Counted from the first letter of the stretch, positions 1 through 6,360 are shown. The stretch: 9,077 nt of DNA from an uncultured Lachnospiraceae bacterium (GCA_902795715.1 CADBME010000316.1:1-9077), one strand, 5' to 3'. The notes: generated from the letters alone by a model not told the origin. Program-made: numbers and translations.

Positions 1-108
1 CGCAATCAGATCCACTTCCTTGAGGATCCGCACCGCCCGGAAGGTCATATCCTCCAGGTTTCCGATGGGCGTAGCAACCAGATACAGCATCCCTTTATGA
101 TCATCCAT
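1..108 (-). CDS. rsmI: RsmI, 16S rRNA 2'-O-ribose C1402 methyltransferase, N-terminal part only
   Basis: Thirty-six codons of the 5' end are present; the rest runs off the left edge. The residues [13 protein letters not shown] followed by a stretch ending LKEVDLIA are the hallmark N-terminus of RsmI, a tetrapyrrole-methylase-fold enzyme that uses SAM to methylate the ribose of C1402 in the decoding centre of 16S rRNA. Two ATGs compete. The one at 114 is only 2 nt from the AGGAG (minus strand, 121-117), while the one at 108 is 8 nt away, so 108 is preferred. The gene lies downstream of the TPR gene in the same orientation, but a probable terminator and a hairpin-rich spacer separate them, so it may have its own transcription start. 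Family identity is firm; only the exact start is open. Confidence 0.92.
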   Translation of the reverse strand, partial: MDDHKGMLYLVATPIGNLEDMTFRAVRILKEVDLIA

Positions 109-164
109 CTCCATTACTCCTCTTGTCCCTTTTATCTCCCCCATACTTTATCATATTTTCCTTT

Positions 165-232
165 GGCAGGCCATAAGATATTCCAGGTCTGCCGGATCCA
201 CTCGGACAGGGGGGAATCTTTCCCCTATCCGG
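165..232. other. Hairpin-rich leader between TPR gene and rsmI
   Basis: Three pairings are visible in the untranslated stretch ahead of rsmI. GGCAGGCC (165-172) pairs with GGTCTGCC (186-193). CCGGAT (192-197) pairs with ATCCGG (227-232). Inside the latter, GGGGAA (211-216) and TTCCCC (220-225) form a 6-bp stem with a 3-nt loop. The first two pairings share bases 192-193, so they compete at that point. On the minus-strand RNA the first stem has one A-C mismatch, on the plus strand a G-U wobble. It matches no riboswitch or leader class I recognise; regulation of rsmI is only a possibility. Confidence 0.4.
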
Positions 233-251
233 TGCCATGCATTTATCGCGC

Positions 252-293
252 AAAAATCCCCCAAAACAAGCGTCCTGCTCATTCCGGGGGATT
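252..293 (-). terminator. Probable intrinsic terminator of the DUF4125-TPR cluster
   Basis: The inverted repeat AATCCCCC (255-262) / GGGGGATT (286-293) begins 30 nt after the TPR stop codon. On the minus strand the stem runs into a short T run (complement of A252-256). The loop is long (23 nt), which weakens the call. Position and orientation fit the end of the four-gene cluster. Confidence 0.5.
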
Positions 294-322
294 ATCATCA
301 TAGTTTTTTCATCATCATATCA

Positions 323-1117
323 TTATTCCATCTGGCTTTTGACCAGTTCAATGCTCTTTAGGATGCTCCGGTATAAACCGCAATCTCCATAAACCTGGAG
401 GATAATATTTGCCGACTTTTCAAAACATTTCAGAGCATTATCATAATCGCCCATGTCATGATAGACCATGGCCATGCTGTTGGCAATCGCTCCTGCATGG
501 TAGGATACGCCCATTCCGGCAGACCGGAGGAGGTCCTCTCCCTTACGGCACATATCCAGAGCCAGATTGTAGCGGCCCTTTCTGCTGTAGATTGAGGACA
601 GATTCTGATAGGTTACCGCAATCTCATCTTCCGCCTCCCGAAGGGTTTCCAGAATCTTCAGGGCCATCTTAAAGTGGACTTCCGCCTGATCCAGGTCTTT
701 AAGCTTAATCAGGACTACCGCCTTATTGTTATAAAGGCTGGCCATGTGGAAGGGTTCCGTATCCGGATTAGCCTTATACTTTTCTTCCACCTTACAGAGG
801 ATATCATAGGATTCTTCGACCATATTAAAAGCCTGATAAGCGTTGGCTATGTTCAGATACAGGGTTGCCTCCGACACCGGGTCCAGGTACTCTCCTGCAT
901 CCGCCATCCAGACCAGCTGCTGGGCCACCTGCTTCATACAGGCTTCCCTGTTTCCCTTGTTCCGGAAGATTCCCATCAGCTCATTGTTCAGAGATATCCT
1001 GATTTGCGGAGGATTGGTCTCATCATTGACTTCCTTGAGCAAAAACTTTTCTGCCTCATCAATTTTATTCTGTTCATATAAAGAGTCCAGATATGCCAAT
1101 TTGCTTTCCAGCGTCAT
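323..1117 (-). CDS. Tetratricopeptide-repeat protein
   Basis: 264 residues, almost entirely helical, with TPR-like units. The clearest are around residues 85-115 (ATLYLNIANAYQAFNMVEESYDIL), 125-155 (ASLYNNKAVVLIKLKDLDQAEVHF), 165-195 (AVTYQNLSSIYSRKGRYNLALDM) and 208-238 (AIANSMAMVYHDMGDYDNALKCF), each with the small/aromatic pattern of TPR helices A and B. There is no signal peptide or membrane segment, so it is cytoplasmic. TPR proteins usually act as protein-binding scaffolds; the partner here is unknown, and the neighbouring DUF4037 and DUF4125 proteins are the obvious candidates. The start ATG is preceded by GGAGG at 9 nt. It begins 15 nt after the DUF4037 stop, which argues for co-transcription, and it is the last gene before the probable terminator at 252-293. 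Confidence 0.85.
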   Translation of the reverse strand: MTLESKLAYLDSLYEQNKIDEAEKFLLKEVNDETNPPQIRISLNNELMGIFRNKGNREACMKQVAQQLVWMADAGEYLDPVSEATLYLNIANAYQAFNMVEESYDILCKVEEKYKANPDTEPFHMASLYNNKAVVLIKLKDLDQAEVHFKMALKILETLREAEDEIAVTYQNLSSIYSRKGRYNLALDMCRKGEDLLRSAGMGVSYHAGAIANSMAMVYHDMGDYDNALKCFEKSANIILQVYGDCGLYRSILKSIELVKSQME

Positions 1118-1132
1118 AGTCTGCTCCCTCCT

Positions 1133-2125
1133 CTATAGTTTCCCTGCTCTCTCGGCAATCTGCCCGACATAGCTTTCCAGGAAGGGCTGCCGGCCGCAGA
1201 TGATCCCCTGTTTATTCAGCTCATTAAGAAGAAGACCGGCAATCTCTTCGACCACCTGGATGACCTCATCTTCTTCATTAACTTTTGTGGCACTGTAGCT
1301 GTAGTCTTCCCATGCCTCTATTTGTACAGGAAGGGAGATCAGCTTCTCAAGCAATGGGGATAAGCCCTGGAGGATGCCAAGTTCCTCAAGTCCCTTGCGC
1401 ATCCACTTGTAATAAGGGGTATATTTCTTTGCCAGCATATAAGCTATGGTCATAGCCGCAATTACGGTCTGATTGATGCAAAGAGAAGCCGTCACATAGT
1501 CTTTTCTGGCCATCATTCTCGGGTAATTGCTCTGGCCGCCATGGGAAAAGAGATGAAGCTGCTCTGCCAGCTTAAAGAGGAAGATCTTTTCCGGATAGTA
1601 GTTGAGAATCTCTTCTCTGACCCTGGAAAATGTCCCCTCATCGTCCCGGAAGACTTGTCCGTTAACTGCCGTTGCAATCCACTTCTCCTCGGCATACAGC
1701 CAGTAGTGTTTATCAAGAATCACGGACAGATCCGGCCGCATTTTCAGAATACTGCCATAAAACTCACTGATCTCCATGACTCCCCGACGCTGGTCCAGTC
1801 TGGGATTATAGTCAGAAATAGCGTCTCCCCAGAATCCGGCAGCGAAACGGATCCCTTCTTTTATGACCAGTTCCTGATAAGCTTCCTGGAGGGCTGCCCC
1901 TATGGCCTGATAATCCGTTTTGTTAAGCCACATGCAGAAACCCAGACTGAAATCATGATCTCTGGAAATCTCATCATCGAACCCGAAGCACTCCGACCCT
2001 TCTCCAACCAGGCCGACTGCAATTCTCTTTTCAAAAGAAGGGAACTTTTTATGGATCATTTCTTTTCCATACTGTTCATAGAAGTCCCTGCAGACCTCAA
2101 TTGTAGACTTTACTTGTTCTGCCAT
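1133..2125 (-). CDS. DUF4037-family nucleotidyltransferase-fold protein
   Basis: 330 residues. Near the N-terminus (residues 38-62) lies VGLVGEGSECFGFDDEISRDHDF: a Gly-Ser loop followed by acidic residues and the DexSRDHDF signature of DUF4037, which I recognise as related to MNT/KNT-type nucleotidyltransferases, where these residues would bind the nucleotide and metal. The rest is helical, with conserved-looking tryptophan and tyrosine stretches (YYKWMRKGLEELG near residues 246-258). No function has been established for the family that I know of; nucleotidyl or phosphoryl transfer is inference from fold. The start ATG has GGAG 8 nt upstream. It sits between the rubredoxin-like gene (135-nt spacer with a large hairpin) and the TPR gene (15-nt spacer). 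Confidence 0.85.
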   Translation of the reverse strand: MAEQVKSTIEVCRDFYEQYGKEMIHKKFPSFEKRIAVGLVGEGSECFGFDDEISRDHDFSLGFCMWLNKTDYQAIGAALQEAYQELVIKEGIRFAAGFWGDAISDYNPRLDQRRGVMEISEFYGSILKMRPDLSVILDKHYWLYAEEKWIATAVNGQVFRDDEGTFSRVREEILNYYPEKIFLFKLAEQLHLFSHGGQSNYPRMMARKDYVTASLCINQTVIAAMTIAYMLAKKYTPYYKWMRKGLEELGILQGLSPLLEKLISLPVQIEAWEDYSYSATKVNEEDEVIQVVEEIAGLLLNELNKQGIICGRQPFLESYVGQIAERAGKL

Positions 2126-2201
2126 AGATTACTCTCCATCCCGGTAAATCATTGAAATTTTACCATACACGACCTTCACCTTTCCGGAAGCCGTGAATCA
2201 A

Positions 2202-2233
2202 ATCACGATGTGTACAGGTATACACACCGTGAT
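2202..2233 (-). repeat. 13-bp dyad/hairpin in the rubredoxin-DUF4037 spacer
   Basis: ATCACGATGTGTA (2202-2214) and TACACACCGTGAT (2221-2233) pair across a 6-nt loop. In minus-strand RNA the only imperfection is one G-U wobble, so the hairpin would be stable. No T run follows on the minus strand (TTGATTCACG), so it is a poor intrinsic terminator. It could be an mRNA stabiliser or processing site, an attenuating structure, or a dyad operator. CGTGA at 2192-2196 could pair with the same TCACG arm (2203-2207), giving a competing fold. Confidence 0.6.
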
Positions 2234-2260
2234 CCTAAAAGCTTTATTATCGTTAGATTA

Positions 2261-2491
2261 TTAATTAATGCGGATAAACTGCTGCTGTCCCATGTTGCAG
2301 ATCGGGCAGTGGGAAAGAGTTGTGAAGGCCTTACCTTCTTTTGCCTCATCAAAAATGTATCCGCATGCCTTGCAATAGTAAATGCCATCCAGAGGATGAG
2401 CGGCTACATTCTCATTACCGCCTTTTGATGTAAGATCATCAACTGCGTCCTTAATCTGCATCTTGTGTAATTGCTCTAATAAAGTACCCAT
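2261..2491 (-). CDS. Small rubredoxin-like metal-binding protein
   Basis: 76 residues. The C-terminal half holds two Cys pairs, C40-x-x-C43-G-Y and C62-P-x-C65, in the arrangement of the rubredoxin knuckles (YYCKACGYIF ... HCPIC), as in rubredoxins and the tail domain of rubrerythrins. The first 35 residues are a helical stretch (LLEQLHKMQIKDAVDDL) unlike a classic rubredoxin, which starts right at the first knuckle. It could bind iron and carry one electron, or bind zinc as a structural or regulatory ribbon; the sequence does not decide. The distance between pairs (18 residues) is shorter than in canonical rubredoxins, so zinc is quite possible. The ribosome site AGGAGG is 7 nt before the ATG. 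It lies 52 nt after the DUF4125 gene in the same orientation. Confidence 0.8.
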   Translation of the reverse strand: MGTLLEQLHKMQIKDAVDDLTSKGGNENVAAHPLDGIYYCKACGYIFDEAKEGKAFTTLSHCPICNMGQQQFIRIN

Positions 2492-2543
2492 CCTAATACC
2501 TCCTGAAAACTATATCTAAAAATCTTGTTTCATAAATATCCTT

Positions 2544-3143
2544 TTATAAAGCCTGCTCTGCCTCATCAAGGGATTCATAGCCGTAAGCCTTTACCATCTT
2601 TTCCAGACTGATCTTATAACGGTTCTTCTGCGGATACATGATAATCTGAGCCAGATAAACGATAATGGTATGCTCAGAATATGTTTTTAGTTCGCTTCGC
2701 AGATAATTGCGCACACTGACCATTCCTGTGTCTCCGATTCCTTCGGCAGGCCGTCCGTGTTCTCTGACTTTGGGGTACTGAAGATCTACTTCCTCTTCCC
2801 ACTTCATGAACTGATCCACAATTTTATCGATCATTTTCAAGGTTCTTTCTGCAATCTGGGGCAGGAGACCGCAAATCTGCTGATAATACTCCGGATCGGT
2901 CTCTTCCATCATATAAGCATACTTTTCCATGACCAGATTTCTCTCGGCTTTCTCTGCTTCGATCAGGTCATTCAGATAACTTTCCACCACATTATCTTCC
3001 CAGCTCTTCAATTGGGAAAGACGCATGATGACGAAGGTTTCCCAGTCGTCCTGACAATCAGCACGTCCGCCAACATTCTGTACGTTCTGGAACATGTCCC
3101 ATTCTTTTTTTACGATCAAATGTTCATTCTCTGTCCGTCCCAT
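2544..3143 (-). CDS. DUF4125-family protein
   Basis: 199 residues from the ATG at 3143, chosen because GGAGG (complement of 3150-3154) lies 6 nt upstream; a GTG at 3149 would overlap this ribosome site. I recognise the DUF4125 pattern: an early GGRADCQDD (residues 25-33) followed by FVIMRLSQLKSW, then ERNLVMEKYAYMMEETDP (67-84), a central HGRP (129-132), RSELKTYSEHT (149-159) and a closing YGYESLDEAE (188-197). There is no signal peptide or membrane helix; it is predicted helical and cytoplasmic. The biochemical role of the family is not known to me. The invariant-looking Cys30, Asp32-33 and the Arg/Glu-rich centre are where an active or binding site could be sought. It is the first gene of the minus-strand cluster and divergent from the recombinase-like gene. 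Confidence 0.85.
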   Translation of the reverse strand: MGRTENEHLIVKKEWDMFQNVQNVGGRADCQDDWETFVIMRLSQLKSWEDNVVESYLNDLIEAEKAERNLVMEKYAYMMEETDPEYYQQICGLLPQIAERTLKMIDKIVDQFMKWEEEVDLQYPKVREHGRPAEGIGDTGMVSVRNYLRSELKTYSEHTIIVYLAQIIMYPQKNRYKISLEKMVKAYGYESLDEAEQAL

Positions 3144-3197
3144 ATTCACCCTCCTTTGTTCTTATTTTAGCATTCCCCCGGAGGATTTTCTGGTAGG

Positions 3198-3224
3198 AAT
3201 ATAGCCTGAAAGTAGAAATATCAA
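3198..3224 (-). promoter_or_regulatory. Possible promoter of the DUF4125 cluster
   Basis: On the minus strand TTGATA (complement of 3219-3224) and TATATT (complement of 3198-3203) are separated by 15 nt, shorter than the ideal 17. It lies 55 nt ahead of the DUF4125 start codon in the divergent spacer. The hexamers are fair and the spacing poor, so this is tentative. Confidence 0.3.
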
Positions 3225-3248
3225 GGTTTTTTACTTCCTGGTTTTTAC
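3225..3248. repeat. Short direct repeat GGTTTTT(T)AC in divergent spacer
   Basis: GGTTTTTTAC (3225-3234) is repeated as GGTTTTTAC (3240-3248), starts 15 bp apart, immediately upstream of the possible DUF4125 promoter. It could be a pair of regulator half-sites, but the T run makes chance likely. Confidence 0.25.
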
Positions 3249-3326
3249 AGAGAAAGAATGGAGGAATCAAACACCGATTTTTCCTATTATTTTTTATACT
3301 TCTTACCTCCCCGGACTTACTGCTTC

Positions 3327-3335
3327 TGATACAAT
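3327..3335 (+). promoter_or_regulatory. Extended -10 promoter element for the recombinase-like gene
   Basis: TGATACAAT is an extended -10 (TGn followed by TACAAT, 5 of 6 to consensus) 47 nt ahead of the ATG at 3383. No convincing -35 hexamer sits at 16-18 nt, which extended -10 promoters can tolerate. Confidence 0.45.
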
Positions 3336-3382
3336 AAGTAAAGTGAAAAAGAATTTCAATTGCCGTGATAAAGGAGGCATAT

Positions 3383-3787
3383 ATGCGAATAGGAATCTAT
3401 AATCATCAGCACATGGTTGGAAGCTGCCCCATCTGCCGTCAGACTTACGTGCAGGGCATGATCGCTGACGCGCAAAAATGCCAGGGTAAAGCTATCAGTA
3501 TTTATGGACAGGATTGTGAATTCTTCAACTATACCGATCTTGGCGATTATCCGCCGGAAGATATTGAAAGACCGGGTATCCGCCACCTGATTGAAGATGT
3601 CGAAAGCGGAAAGCTCGATGTGGTGGTATGTTATACCCTGAGCAAAATATCGACAGATATCGATCTTATCATGCATGTCTATCAGATTATCCGGGATCAC
3701 AATGTTGAACTCATCACCTTTGCGGATGGAAAACATGCCATGGATGTCATGGACAAGGCACTGGAGAATTGGAAAAAATCTCATTAA
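3383..3787 (+). CDS. Stand-alone serine-recombinase-like (resolvase N-terminal) domain, apparently catalytically dead
   Basis: 134 residues from the ATG at 3383, chosen for AAAGGAGG ending 5 nt upstream (GGAGG 3373-3377); a GTG at 3365 precedes this site and is unlikely. RPGIRHLIEDVESGKLDVVVCYTLSKIS (residues 63-90) and HNVELITF (106-113) match the resolvase/invertase catalytic fold. The active site is gone. By numbering to gamma-delta resolvase, whose N-terminus reads YxRVS, this protein reads YNHQH, so Arg8 becomes His and the nucleophile Ser10 becomes His. The DRxxR motif reads SKIST. There is no long E helix or helix-turn-helix, because the chain stops after the catalytic-domain core. C15 and C18 form an unusual CPIC near the start. 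A regulatory or protein-binding role is inferred; the alternative is a decayed recombinase. It converges with the response regulator and is divergent from DUF4125. Confidence 0.75.
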   Translation: MRIGIYNHQHMVGSCPICRQTYVQGMIADAQKCQGKAISIYGQDCEFFNYTDLGDYPPEDIERPGIRHLIEDVESGKLDVVVCYTLSKISTDIDLIMHVYQIIRDHNVELITFADGKHAMDVMDKALENWKKSH

Positions 3788-3848
3788 AGGAATGACATAC
3801 CTTATTATGGCTTCTCTGGGTTGGGCAGCCATAAGCAATATAATCCGC

Positions 3849-3893
3849 AAAGAACCCGGCAGCAAAAAACTGCCGGGTTCTTTGTGATTTTTT
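3849..3893 (+). terminator. Intrinsic terminator between converging genes
   Basis: A perfect 14-bp stem, AAAGAACCCGGCAG (3849-3862) with CTGCCGGGTTCTTT (3870-3883), a 7-nt A-rich loop, and six T's at 3888-3893. It serves the recombinase-like gene. Read from the minus strand the stem itself ends in TTCTTT, so it may also stop transcripts of the response regulator. A second, weaker hairpin lies just before it: TTATGGCT (3805-3812) with AGCCATAA (3827-3834). Confidence 0.9.
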
Positions 3894-3915
3894 AATGATT
3901 GTATTCTATACAGGT

Positions 3916-4920
3916 TTAATTTTTAATCTTTCGGGCAAATGCCGAGGGTGTTTCCCCTTCGTATTTTTTAAAGATCTTACAAAAGTATCCGGCTTCACTA
4001 TAACCAAGCAGGAAGGATATATCGGAAATATTCATCTCACTCATGGCCATATACTGTTTTGCCTTGAGAAGCTTACGCAGATGAATGTAATCCACTACAC
4101 TGATCTTGTAGTATTTTTTAAAGATCCGACTGAGGTAACCGCTGCTGATCCCGGCCTGAGAGGACAGGTCGGCCAGGGAAATCTCACTGTGTTTGTTCTC
4201 TTCGATATACTTGAATACCCTGTTCATATGAATATATCGCATGGAACAGATCTGAGCATATACTTCGGTGATAATCTCAACCAGCCACTGGTAGCATAAA
4301 AACTCTTTTGAAACAATCCGGGAAGTAATCTCGTATTTGTTCTTCAGGTGGTCTCTCTGGGTTCGGTCCAGACCGGGTACCAGACTAAAAAGACCTCTTT
4401 GCAGAATCAGCATCTGGTTTTTCCTGTCCCCTTCATCACAATCATGGAATAACCATTCCGATACTTCAAAAGCCGAGTCATAGGAATTCTTGTAATTTCT
4501 TTCTTCAAAGGTCGCATAGAGCTCATCATAGATAGGATTAGCCCGGTCAGCGCTGACCTTTTCCCTGTTCTCTTTGACCAGAGAAAAGAGTTTCGTTCTG
4601 GATAAGGGCTTAAAAAGATACTGCTCAATACCGGTAGCCATTGCATTCTGAAGAAGTCCCAGATTGCAATAATTGGACAGAATGTACAGAGCAATTTCCG
4701 GAAAACGTTTTTTAATCTCCCGGCATAAAGTCAAGCCACTCTCAAGACCAACCATTACATCACAAAAAATCATTTGCGGATGTCTGGTATTTACCAGAGC
4801 AAGGGCCTGGTCTCCATTCTCAGCAACTCCAACCAGCCGGCAATTACCATCGCCCTGCAGCATCATGGAAAAAGCTCTCTGAAATTGATTATCCTGATCA
4901 ATCAGTAAAATATCTGTCAT
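3916..4920 (-). CDS. YesN-like response regulator: receiver domain plus AraC-type DNA-binding domain
   Basis: 334 residues. The receiver domain spans about 1-120, with phospho-acceptor Asp54 in FCDVMVGLESG, switch Ser82 and Lys104-Pro105 (YLFKPL). A middle helical linker covers about 121-225. The C-terminus is an AraC/XylS domain (about 228-334) with both helix-turn-helix units: SLADLSSQAGISSGYLSRIF (248-267) and the ISDISFLLGYSE region (298-309) ending in YFCKIFKKYEGETPSAFA. The receiver is slightly off consensus: the acidic pair is D8-Q9-D10 instead of DD, and the usual Met-Pro after the phosphorylated Asp is V57-G58. GGAG lies 10 nt before the ATG. It follows the PocR sensor by 87 nt and is presumably its partner; it probably regulates the neighbouring glycyl-radical operon and its own promoter (inference). 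Confidence 0.93.
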   Translation of the reverse strand: MTDILLIDQDNQFQRAFSMMLQGDGNCRLVGVAENGDQALALVNTRHPQMIFCDVMVGLESGLTLCREIKKRFPEIALYILSNYCNLGLLQNAMATGIEQYLFKPLSRTKLFSLVKENREKVSADRANPIYDELYATFEERNYKNSYDSAFEVSEWLFHDCDEGDRKNQMLILQRGLFSLVPGLDRTQRDHLKNKYEITSRIVSKEFLCYQWLVEIITEVYAQICSMRYIHMNRVFKYIEENKHSEISLADLSSQAGISSGYLSRIFKKYYKISVVDYIHLRKLLKAKQYMAMSEMNISDISFLLGYSEAGYFCKIFKKYEGETPSAFARKIKN

Positions 4921-5007
4921 AGATCTCTTACTCCTTCCTCTGTTTGAGCCGGATATACCACTTTCCCTTTCACTTTATTTTGAAAAAGGAATCTGGGGTA
5001 GTTTATT

Positions 5008-6210
5008 TCAGCTTCCAACGGGAACCTCAAGGATTGTCCTGTTCAGACCGGTATTGATATAGTAATTATCCCCATATTCATACCTGAATCTTTTTTCTGT
5101 ATCTTCAATCATTCCCAATATAGAAGATCTGTCGCTGATTACTCCCAGTCTGCTCTTTCTGGAATCACCTGTTGCTTCCATCTGCATGGAAATTCTGCAC
5201 ATAGCACCGTTTTGCTCAACGTCAACAAAGAAATGACCACCTGTGTTTCTTGACTCCAGGTAGGCATCTACCATATAGATTACATAGGGAATCATACACC
5301 AGGATGGCAGCAGCTGGGATTCCATCATAGGCTGACAGTTGATCCGATAGTCAAAAACATGATCAAACTGGTCTTCAAGAATATTCAGATACTGCTGTAA
5401 AAGCTTCAGCTCCTGCTCAGCCGGAACCCTGTCCGAAGACTCCAGAAGATACTGTCTGAGGATATAGGAAAAATCAGAAATCAGGGACTCTGTTTTTTCC
5501 GCTTTTTCCAGAATTGCGATATTTGACAGACATGTCATCAGATTCAGGAACAGCTGCGTAGGCATTTTCATGCGAAGGTTGAGGAGGACCATATCCTCCA
5601 CCCGTTCTGACAATTCCTGTGTTCGCTTTCGCAAGGCATCGTAATGTGTTACATTATGTTCATATTTGAGACAATCCATATGATAGGACTGCTTTTCCCC
5701 TATCTCAGATATTAAGCTGTAAACCAGCTGACCAATTCCTTCGATCCGGTTTTTCCCGTATCTGGGAAGGGCCTTCTCGTCATAGTCAAAATGGGAAATC
5801 TCACCCGGAATAGTGTCAAAATCCTCAACATCGCCATTCTCACACAGAATCGGTCCCCCGATGAGGGCCCCCATATACTGATTTTTAACAATAATGGGCA
5901 CCGCTATATTCAACATTCCCGGCGGACAATTGAAAATATAGGGTATGCTTTGAATTGCGCTGGTTGCAGCGGCCATAGCATAGGACAACTGACAGCTCTG
6001 GTAAAATTCATCCTGCTTCGCTTTCGTAGAACAAAATAGCTCTTTATTATCATGATCCGTAACGGGGGTTCCCTTGTAATCTATAAAATAAAACGAAATC
6101 CCGGTGGCATCTCTGAGATTGGCCTGGATCCCTATTAAATAGTCTTCCGTAAACATACCTGAAAGTGAAGCATGACTATACTGATTTTCTGCCATGTTAC
6201 CATCCATCAT
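5008..6210 (-). CDS. PocR-domain sensor with degenerate LytS/YesM-type histidine kinase region
   Basis: 400 residues with no signal peptide or membrane helix, so a cytoplasmic sensor. Residues about 22-165 are a PocR ligand-binding domain: GIQANLRDATGISFYFIDYKGTPVT, Cys60, Cys73, then FNCPPGMLNIAVPI (93-106) and MGALIGGPI. A helical linker (about 170-207) leads to a His_kinase/LytS-like region, readable from LIS-DFSYILRQYLLESSDRV (243-262) and QELKLLQQYLNILEDQF (266-282). Aligned to NPHFLFN, this protein has PTQLFLN, with Gln219 at the phospho-acceptor His. The QPLVENA box reads IPYVIYM, losing the ATP/Mg-binding Asn, and no DNGPG box is seen. Only the end (GMIEDTEKRFRYEYG) resembles the kinase tail. 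The ATG has GGAG at 8 nt and a good promoter upstream. PocR domains are known to sense small molecules such as propanediol; the ligand here is unknown. Confidence 0.9.
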   Translation of the reverse strand: MMDGNMAENQYSHASLSGMFTEDYLIGIQANLRDATGISFYFIDYKGTPVTDHDNKELFCSTKAKQDEFYQSCQLSYAMAAATSAIQSIPYIFNCPPGMLNIAVPIIVKNQYMGALIGGPILCENGDVEDFDTIPGEISHFDYDEKALPRYGKNRIEGIGQLVYSLISEIGEKQSYHMDCLKYEHNVTHYDALRKRTQELSERVEDMVLLNLRMKMPTQLFLNLMTCLSNIAILEKAEKTESLISDFSYILRQYLLESSDRVPAEQELKLLQQYLNILEDQFDHVFDYRINCQPMMESQLLPSWCMIPYVIYMVDAYLESRNTGGHFFVDVEQNGAMCRISMQMEATGDSRKSRLGVISDRSSILGMIEDTEKRFRYEYGDNYYINTGLNRTILEVPVGS

Positions 6211-6254
6211 CTGACATTCTCCATTCCCTTTTCTGGTTTAAAATAGTACAAATC

Positions 6255-6278
6255 CATATTCACTATATGGTGCAATAT
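6255..6278. promoter_or_regulatory. Bipartite operator candidate, copy A
   Basis: CATATTC - 8 nt - GTGCAATAT, written on the plus strand. It lies about 20-45 nt downstream of the predicted start of transcription of the sensor gene. Nineteen of 24 positions are identical to copy B at 6361-6384, including all 16 in the two conserved blocks. The ATATT/AATAT ends form a loose dyad. Probable binding site for a local regulator, the AraC-type response regulator being the first suspect. Confidence 0.6.
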
Positions 6279-6304
6279 TTCTTTAAATATATTATTTTCG
6301 ACAA

Positions 6305-6333
6305 ATTATATACCTTCAATTTTTAGCTGTAAA
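6305..6333 (-). promoter_or_regulatory. Sigma-A promoter for the sensor/response-regulator operon
   Basis: On the minus strand TTTACA (complement of 6328-6333; 5 of 6 to consensus), a 17-nt spacer, then a perfect TATAAT (complement of 6305-6310). Transcription would start near 6298, giving a leader of about 88 nt to the sensor ATG. It is framed by the two operator copies. Confidence 0.75.
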
Positions 6334-6360
6334 ACATTCTAACATCTTTTTTATCTTTTT

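Noticed and set aside
294..318. Repeated ATCATCAT at 294-301 and 311-318
   Set aside because: This is simple low-complexity repetition beside the TPR stop codon, with no arrangement suggesting a site.
1541..2155. 204-codon plus-strand open frame opposite DUF4037
   Set aside because: The minus frame carries a recognisable family signature, and the plus frame has no family resemblance or ribosome site.
3835..3841. GCAATAT near the end of the recombinase-like gene as a partial operator
   Set aside because: It lacks the leading GT and has no CATATTC block at the required distance.
3356..3865. 169-codon open frame on the minus strand opposite the recombinase-like gene
   Set aside because: It is a shadow of the plus-strand gene, which has the ribosome site, promoter element and recognisable domain; the shadow would also start inside the terminator stem.
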